A stretch of 23,752 nucleotides of DNA from a virus, in the IMG/VR virus record IMGVR_UViG_3300048588_000146, positions 1 through 23,752 of that record. One strand, written 5' to 3'. The position numbers were made by a program, and so were the translations under genes. Each line of letters opens with the position of its first letter. Within the stretch, counting starts at the first letter, position 1. Below the pieces are notes generated by a model that saw nothing but the letters and a program-made list of their open reading frames with translations, was not told the origin of the DNA and searched no databases. Positions 18,756 to 23,752 of this stretch are shown here, in pieces.

Positions 18756-21431
18756 ATGGCAAACGGCGACACGCAAGAAGTCAAGCTCGTTGTAACCGGC
18801 AAAGACGTTAGCGGCAAACAGACTATCAAGGATGTTGCTGATACCGTCAATGAGGTTAATCAAGGTCTGGGTGGCGTTGCAGCAAGCGGCGTAGCGGCTG
18901 AGGCCGCGTTAAACGGCGTGGCAATTGCGGCGGCGGCGGCGCTTGGCGTGTTGGGTGCGATTGCGATTGCCATTGGTAAAGTCGTTGAATTCACTCTTGG
19001 CGCAATTGAAGCGCAGCGGCAGTGGGGTGAACAGATCGACGGCATCCAACGCCTGACGGGTCTCACGGCTGAGTATGCCAGCACGCTTGCGACGATTGGC
19101 GAGATTGCCGGCGTCAGCACGCAAGAAATAGAAGCGATGGCGCAGAATCAGGCGCGCATCTTCTATCAAGCCAACATCATCCAGCAAAAGGCCGCAGAAG
19201 ACACCGCGCTTGCGCGTGAGCGTGCCGAGCAGCGCGTCGCGGCATTCATCGAACAAAACGAGAAGCGCATCGCCGACATCAAAGCGGCCAGCGAAGAACG
19301 GCTGCAAGGGCTTGCGGAAGACACGGCAGAAGCGCGGGAACGATTCGCGCAACAGGAACAGCGTGCGGCAGAGCAGAACGCAGAGCGCCGCGCCGAGATT
19401 GAACGCGCCACAAATCAACGCCTCGCAGACCTGAACGAATCGCACGCCGAGCGTGTGGCGTCGTTGCAACAGCGCATCATCGAAGCCAGCCAGCAGCGCA
19501 CCGAAACCGTAGAGCGCGACGAAGAACGCCACACGGCGCGGGTTGGCGACCTGCAGGAACGGCTGGCCGAAACGCAAGCCGACTACCAACGCAAAGCGGA
19601 AGAACGCACCGACGAATACAACCGACGGCAAGCGGAAGCGGCGCGGCATTTAAACGAGCGATTGGTAGAGCTGGCACGCCGGCGCGACGATCAAATAGCC
19701 GATTCACAGGAACGCGCTGCGCAACGCAGTGAAGACCTCGCACGCCGGTATCAGGAGAAGATCGAAGCCGCAGAGCAATCAATCGAGGATTTGCGCGAGT
19801 CGTTTGCGCAGCGGCAGGAAGAACGGCAGGAACGCCTCACGCAGCGGCTTGAATCGCTGGAAGAATCCGGCGAACAGAAGCGCATCGCCACACAAGACCG
19901 CATCAACCGCGCATCGAATGAATTTGAAGCGCGGGCGATTCGCGCTGAACTGGATGCGTTCAACAAACAGCAAGCCGAGAAAGCCGCAGAGATCCGCAAG
20001 GCCGCAGAGGATGAAGAAGCAAAGCAACAGGCGGCATTTGATAAACGCCTTGCACGGCTTCAAGAGCGCATCGACAAAGAAACGGCTGAGTATGCGCGGC
20101 AGACGGCAGAGATCAAGGCCGAACTAGAGAAGCGCGAGAAAGACGCGCTTGAAAGCGCGCAGCGGCAGACAAACGCGCTGATTGAAGAATCCAGCCGGCG
20201 CGCATTGGCAACGGCTGACCAGTTGGCACGCGAGAACGCCGAGGCGCAGCGCGTCAACGCTGAACGGCTGGCCGACATTCAGAAGCGCATCGAATCAGAG
20301 AACGCCGAATTTTCAAAACAGACTGGCGTCATTCAGCAAGAGAACAACACGCGGCTTGAGGCGTTACAGGCTGCGCTTGAGAAAGAACAGGCCGCCTACC
20401 AAAAGCAGACGGGGCGCATACAGGAAGAATCATCACGCCGGCTTGACCAGCTGGCAAAGAGCTACACCGAAGACCGCGCCAACGCACTGGCCGCGCTGGA
20501 TGAACAAATCGAAGACAACGCGATTGCGCAAGCCAAGATTTTGCAAGACACGCAGAAGCGCATCGACGATGCCAACGCATCCTACATCGCAAGCGTGCAA
20601 ACGTTGGGGCAGGAACTTGACCGGCAGTTGGCACAGATCGCGCAGACCGCGCCGCCGGCGGTGCGTGCCATTGAAAAGCTAGGGTTGAACTTTGACGAGT
20701 TGAAGAAACTCAAGCCCGAAGACCAGCTAGACGCAATCTTCAAAGCAATGGATAAGTTGCCGGATTCAACCGAGAAAGCCGGCCTTGCAACGGCCATATT
20801 CGGCGCGAATGCAAAAGATGTGAGCAAGCTGGCGGAAGTGTATTCACAAAAGACACTGCCTGAGTGGATACAAAAGACCGAAGACCTGAACAAACTAATG
20901 AGTCAGGACAGCGTTGACGCGGCGGTGAAGATGAGCGAACAGCAGCGCATCTTGAGAATGGACTTAGAAAGTGTGCGGCTGGAAGTGGGTGAGAAGCTGT
21001 TGCCCAAGTGGAACGACCTCTTGACCGCGTTTGACAAGTTTTGGCAAACGTCGGGGCCGGCGGTGGTTGAGACAGTGGGCAAGATTGCAGACGGCATCGG
21101 CTCAATCATCGACACCATCACGCGGCTGATTGACACGCTGAATAGATCAGGGCTGGGCGGGTTGTTGGGCATCGGCGGCAATTCGCAATCGCTTGCGCAA
21201 GCCGGCGGCATTGGTTCGCTCGGCAATAGCTTGATTGGCTATGCGGGCGTGGCACAGGCCGGCATGTTGTTTGGGAATCAGATTGGCTCTGACATTCGCG
21301 GCGGCGTGCCAGTGGGCGACATGATTACAAACAACTGGAATCTCACAGCACAGATAGCACAGAACACAGGCCGCAGCCTTGAAGACACTGTTCGGATGCT
21401 TTCAATGTTATTCGGCGGGAGTAATCGCTAA
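18756..21431 (+). CDS. Tail tape measure protein with giant coiled-coil insertion
   Basis: This 891-residue protein starts at ATG 18756, four bases after the preceding stop. Residues about 50-85 are hydrophobic (GVAIAAAAALGVLGAIAIAI). Residues 90-135 (WGEQIDGIQRLTGLTAEYAS; IGEIAGVSTQEIEAMAQNQA) and 641-695 (KLGLNFDELKKLKPEDQLDA; EKAGLATAIFGANAKDVSKL) read as the two halves of a conserved tape-measure core. Between them, about residues 140-635 are an unbroken, highly charged coiled coil built from repeated R/E/Q/A-rich units. The C-terminus is glycine-rich with hydrophobic stretches. The protein sets tail length and passes through the tube during infection. By the usual 0.15 nm per residue rule the tail would be about 130 nm. 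Confidence 0.93.
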   Translation: MANGDTQEVKLVVTGKDVSGKQTIKDVADTVNEVNQGLGGVAASGVAAEAALNGVAIAAAAALGVLGAIAIAIGKVVEFTLGAIEAQRQWGEQIDGIQRLTGLTAEYASTLATIGEIAGVSTQEIEAMAQNQARIFYQANIIQQKAAEDTALARERAEQRVAAFIEQNEKRIADIKAASEERLQGLAEDTAEARERFAQQEQRAAEQNAERRAEIERATNQRLADLNESHAERVASLQQRIIEASQQRTETVERDEERHTARVGDLQERLAETQADYQRKAEERTDEYNRRQAEAARHLNERLVELARRRDDQIADSQERAAQRSEDLARRYQEKIEAAEQSIEDLRESFAQRQEERQERLTQRLESLEESGEQKRIATQDRINRASNEFEARAIRAELDAFNKQQAEKAAEIRKAAEDEEAKQQAAFDKRLARLQERIDKETAEYARQTAEIKAELEKREKDALESAQRQTNALIEESSRRALATADQLARENAEAQRVNAERLADIQKRIESENAEFSKQTGVIQQENNTRLEALQAALEKEQAAYQKQTGRIQEESSRRLDQLAKSYTEDRANALAALDEQIEDNAIAQAKILQDTQKRIDDANASYIASVQTLGQELDRQLAQIAQTAPPAVRAIEKLGLNFDELKKLKPEDQLDAIFKAMDKLPDSTEKAGLATAIFGANAKDVSKLAEVYSQKTLPEWIQKTEDLNKLMSQDSVDAAVKMSEQQRILRMDLESVRLEVGEKLLPKWNDLLTAFDKFWQTSGPAVVETVGKIADGIGSIIDTITRLIDTLNRSGLGGLLGIGGNSQSLAQAGGIGSLGNSLIGYAGVAQAGMLFGNQIGSDIRGGVPVGDMITNNWNLTAQIAQNTGRSLEDTVRMLSMLFGGSNR

Positions 21432-22315
21432 TGGCACAGAACGGCGAAACCTTCCAACTCATACGCGGCGCAACGACGCTCGACATTAGCGACCTCGTTA
21501 AGTATCACGTGATCGAGTTTGATGGATTCGGCATGTCGCCGGTTCGTCGTCTCACGCAGCGCGGGCCGCTTCAAAACGGTGATACCGATGTGGGCTTTCG
21601 ACTCGACCCGCGCACGATGCGCATCAGCGTGCAAGCCTACGGCACGACTGCCGCGCAGTTTCACAGCCGGCGTGAGGAATTGCTGCAACTACTCAAGCCA
21701 GGAACGGACGCCGTAAAGCTGTGCTGGACGCTAGGCGATGGCACACAGCGGCAGATTGATTGTCACATTTCGGGCGGGCTTTCACTCGGCACATCAACGC
21801 TGCTTAAAAACAACTTCCGAGATGTGATTGAGTTGCGCGCAAGTGATCCTACATGGTATGACCCGAACGGCGGCTCATTGCAGTTTGCGCAGACCGGCGG
21901 CGGCACGCCGATGCCTGTCCCTGTTCTGTTCCCGCTGACCTTTGGCGCGTCAACGCTCAACGGCGCGGCAGTCATCAACCTGAGCGATGCGAATGCGTGG
22001 GATACCTTTCCCATTATCTACGTCACCGGCCCTGTGACCGGCCTGATTCTGACGAACACGGCGACGGGTGACAAGCTGGACTTTACCGGCGCGACTGTCG
22101 GTAGCGGCGTGACCTACACCATAGATTTGCGCTACGGCTACAAGACAGTAATCGACTCAACCAGCACGAATCGCATTAGCCAGATCACAAGCGATTCAAA
22201 CATTGCGACGTGGCGACTTGTGCCAGGTGCGAACAGCATCACGGCAACCGGCACAAGCATTGACGCAAATACACGGATTTACATTCAATACAACACGCGC
22301 TTTATTGGCGTGTGA
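21431..22315 (+). CDS. Distal tail protein (Dit-like)
   Basis: This 294-residue protein starts at ATG 21431, which overlaps the tape measure stop (TAATG). The N-terminal half (FQLIRGATTLDISDLVKYHV; GMSPVRRLTQRGPLQNGDTD; MRISVQAYGTTAAQFHSRRE; LLQLLKPGTDAVKLCWTLGD) matches the phage tail-family N-domain that forms the distal ring. The C-terminal half is a beta-sandwich (IIYVTGPVTGLILTNTATGD; GVTYTIDLRYGYKTVIDSTS), common in Dit proteins. It would join tube, tape measure and receptor-binding apparatus. The stop is directly next to the end of the opposite-strand endonuclease gene. Confidence 0.85.
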   Translation: MAQNGETFQLIRGATTLDISDLVKYHVIEFDGFGMSPVRRLTQRGPLQNGDTDVGFRLDPRTMRISVQAYGTTAAQFHSRREELLQLLKPGTDAVKLCWTLGDGTQRQIDCHISGGLSLGTSTLLKNNFRDVIELRASDPTWYDPNGGSLQFAQTGGGTPMPVPVLFPLTFGASTLNGAAVINLSDANAWDTFPIIYVTGPVTGLILTNTATGDKLDFTGATVGSGVTYTIDLRYGYKTVIDSTSTNRISQITSDSNIATWRLVPGANSITATGTSIDANTRIYIQYNTRFIGV

Positions 22316-23155
22316 TTACCTGTGATGGCGAACACGTTTAACCCCCGCAACGCGCCCGCCATGCCGGAAGTTTGGATTCCCAGCACCGGCATAGATGCGC
22401 TTGTCATGTGCGGCGCGGCATTCGCGGGAGCAAAAGCGGCGGCGCTTAGTTTCGGATGGCTTAATGTGAAATTCGCCGCCGCACTCAAGACACTTTTTGG
22501 CAAGATTGGCGGGGCGGGTGAGTGGATGTTTGGCAAGGTATGCGGCGCGAGATTTTGGGGCAGTGTAGCCTTTGTGCGACGGGCGTTCACCACGCACAAC
22601 CTTTGCAATTGCGCTGAAATCCAAATGATTGTCAACCGCAAATTGCAAAAGGTTTTTGCCGTTGATTGTCTCGCCAGTAGGCGAAACAAGTGTGAATTTT
22701 TGCGCGTTCATCCCTTTACGATCAAAAGATCGCACGGCAGCAATAATGCGTGCCATTCCTTCTGGGGAAATAGTTTTCTTTTTGCCGGTGAGAGCAATAG
22801 ACATTCTTCGCCGCGCTTCGTCGGTGTGCTTCATGCCCAGTTGAGACGCAGCGACCAAACGCGCATTGTAAACAGCGATGCCGGATTCTTTGAATCTGTC
22901 AAGCCATTGCTGTTCAAGGGTAAGACATTCTTCCGGTGCGCAATTTTGCAGGGGGACAAATGCAAATGCACTTTCGCCGTATTTGTTCCATGCCGCTTGA
23001 AGGTGTGGCGTGCGGTGTTTGTTGTTTCTGAGCAAATACCAATGCTCGTAATGTCGATGACGCAAACAACGCGCCGCACTGCCAACATAGCGGGCTTGGT
23101 TGACAACATTCAAGATCATGTAAATGCCGGATTTTGTCGTGTCTATGTGTCCCAT
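22316..23155 (-). CDS. GIY-YIG homing endonuclease
   Basis: This 279-residue protein is the only convincing minus-strand gene. Residues 10-12 are GIY and 23-25 are YVG (YIG variant), followed by the expected arginine and histidine-rich helix (CLRHRHYEHWYLL) and a late glutamate (LEQQWLDRF). Residues about 106-125 (LGMKHTDEARRRMSIALTGK) resemble NUMOD3 DNA-binding motifs. Residues 152-195 (FTLVSPTGETINGKNLLQFA) resemble an intron-encoded nuclease repeat. The C-terminus has four cysteines (CLECGGEF and FCSRECRAAHD) and NPNFRHGG. It would cut a related phage genome at this locus and spread by repair. It looks intact, is richer in A and T than its neighbours, and sits exactly between two tail genes. 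Confidence 0.92.
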   Translation of the reverse strand: MGHIDTTKSGIYMILNVVNQARYVGSAARCLRHRHYEHWYLLRNNKHRTPHLQAAWNKYGESAFAFVPLQNCAPEECLTLEQQWLDRFKESGIAVYNARLVAASQLGMKHTDEARRRMSIALTGKKKTISPEGMARIIAAVRSFDRKGMNAQKFTLVSPTGETINGKNLLQFAVDNHLDFSAIAKVVRGERPSHKGYTAPKSRAAYLAKHPLTRPANLAKKCLECGGEFHIKPSETKRRRFCSRECRAAHDKRIYAGAGNPNFRHGGRVAGVKRVRHHR

Positions 23156-23166
23156 CTCTAAACACG

Positions 23167-23195
23167 ATTATAGTCCAAATGGAGACTAAAAACAA
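23167..23195 (-). promoter_or_regulatory. Promoter of the homing endonuclease
   Basis: On the minus strand, a perfect TATAAT (plus 23172-23167) follows TTGTTT (plus 23195-23190) at 17 bp. This is 11 bases before the endonuclease ATG, so the mRNA leader would be very short. It allows expression independent of the phage tail operon. Confidence 0.5.
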
Positions 23196-23752
23196 TGGCT
23201 GAATTCTCGCGCTTTCACACGACCAACAACACCGGCGACGGGCCTTCTGCCGGTTATAGCGCAGCAAACTTTCAACAGTTTATCCGCGAAACGTTCATTA
23301 CAAACACAGCAGCCGAGGGTGTGTTGTATGGAGTGGGTAATAATCTGGCGGTGACTGCCGCCGCGCCTAACGTTGCAGTGAACACCGGCGCGGCACTTAA
23401 CTACGGCGTGTATTACGGGAATGATGCGTCTGTTAATGTAAACATTCCGACGCCGGCCAGCGCAACGCGCATCGACCGCATTGTTTTGCGTTATTCGTGG
23501 AGTGCGCAGACCGTGCGCATTACGCGCATTGCCGGCAGTGAGGGCAGCGGGTCAGCGCCGGCCATGACTCAGACGGCTAATACCACATGGGACATCCCGC
23601 TTGCGAATGTGTCAATCACAACGGGCGGCGTGATAACCGTCACCGACCAGCGCACGTATGTAAAGCACCCTGGCGTCTATGGTTGGCTGAATCAGGCAAA
23701 CACATGGACGGGCAACCAAACCATCAGCGGCACGTTGATTGCAACGCAGCAT
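23195..23752 (+). CDS. Tail-fibre or baseplate-type protein (partial, runs off the window)
   Basis: At least 186 residues are encoded from ATG 23195, with GGAG at 23181-23184; the frame is open to the last base. The opening (AEFSRFHTTNNTGDGPSAGY, SAANFQQFIRETFITNTAAE) is followed by a strand-rich domain (GAALNYGVYYGNDASVNVNI; RIDRIVLRYSWSAQTVRITR). The visible part ends QANTWTGNQTISGTLIATQ, the start of a fibre-type repeat in which 'WTGNQTIxGxL' phrases introduce trimeric shafts. It follows Dit and the endonuclease, where receptor-binding proteins are expected. The family of the N-terminal domain is recognised only by general pattern. Confidence 0.8.
   Translation, partial: MAEFSRFHTTNNTGDGPSAGYSAANFQQFIRETFITNTAAEGVLYGVGNNLAVTAAAPNVAVNTGAALNYGVYYGNDASVNVNIPTPASATRIDRIVLRYSWSAQTVRITRIAGSEGSGSAPAMTQTANTTWDIPLANVSITTGGVITVTDQRTYVKHPGVYGWLNQANTWTGNQTISGTLIATQH

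Noticed and set aside
18700-18756. Programmed -1 frameshift in the tail chaperone gene
   Set aside because: No convincing slippery heptamer and no second chaperone frame before the tape measure start.
22322-23161. 279-codon plus-strand frame fully opposite the endonuclease
   Set aside because: The minus-strand product has clear GIY-YIG and zinc-type motifs; the plus frame shows none and is a mirror of it.

Overview
The window is a dense, GC-rich stretch of a tailed double-stranded DNA phage or prophage with siphovirus-type morphogenesis genes. Every convincing gene but one is on the plus strand. I see no integrase, tRNA, rRNA, CRISPR array or clear host gene, so free phage and prophage cannot be told apart. 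The host is probably a Chloroflexota bacterium. This is an inference from three things: an effector-associated-domain (EAD)-like segment in the 3964-4440 product, a secreted protein whose 'HEHGDAPPAW' region recalls Chloroflexota secreted proteins, and a short dispersed-repeat fragment read as 'LRQAQGE' in the scaffold gene. The hexamer GCCGGC is visibly very common.

Region 1 (1-2945) is regulation and replication. A terminator is followed by a promoter with a large operator dyad, a small ribbon-helix-helix-like protein, a possible minus-strand small RNA (453-530), and a replication initiator (605-1963). The middle of the initiator gene holds 16 copies of a 7-bp AAAGTTC iteron, so the phage origin very probably lies inside the gene, as in lambda O. 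A LexA-type winged-helix protein without a protease domain overlaps the end of the initiator. Two small unknown genes follow, separated by a strongly structured non-coding stretch.

Region 2 (2946-5841) starts with a leader and terminator and four 11-bp tandem repeats. It then encodes a run of small membrane or secreted proteins: a two-TM holin-like protein, a three-TM protein, a one-TM protein ending in a domain that closely resembles EADs of bacterial immunity and cell-death systems, a one-TM coiled-coil protein, and a secreted protein with a dockerin-like calcium loop. Position and topology suggest a lysis or envelope cassette, but no endolysin is recognisable.

Region 3 (5882-8500) holds virion-surface candidates, including a protein with 13 tandem 24-residue beta-rich repeats. 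Region 4 (8506-13726) is packaging and portal: a perfect palindrome, terminase small and large subunits, an SPP1 gp6-like portal, a MuF-like head protein and two small unknown genes. Region 5 (13730-18394) opens with another hairpin-plus-terminator leader and then encodes scaffold, decoration protein, major capsid protein, four head-tail connector or tail-completion proteins joined by 4-bp overlaps, and the tail tube. Region 6 (18419-23752) encodes a small chaperone-position protein, a tape measure protein with a very long coiled coil, a distal tail protein, a minus-strand GIY-YIG homing endonuclease, and the start of a tail-fibre-like protein that runs off the window.

Three hairpin-plus-terminator leaders (11-81, 2972-3045, 13758-13849) mark module boundaries, which would suit control by termination and antitermination. 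A shared 10-base ribosome-binding box, CAGGAGTAAA, precedes four structural or structural-candidate genes. The observations most worth following up are the EAD-like membrane protein, the origin inside the initiator gene, the antisense small RNA candidate, and the operator at the left end.
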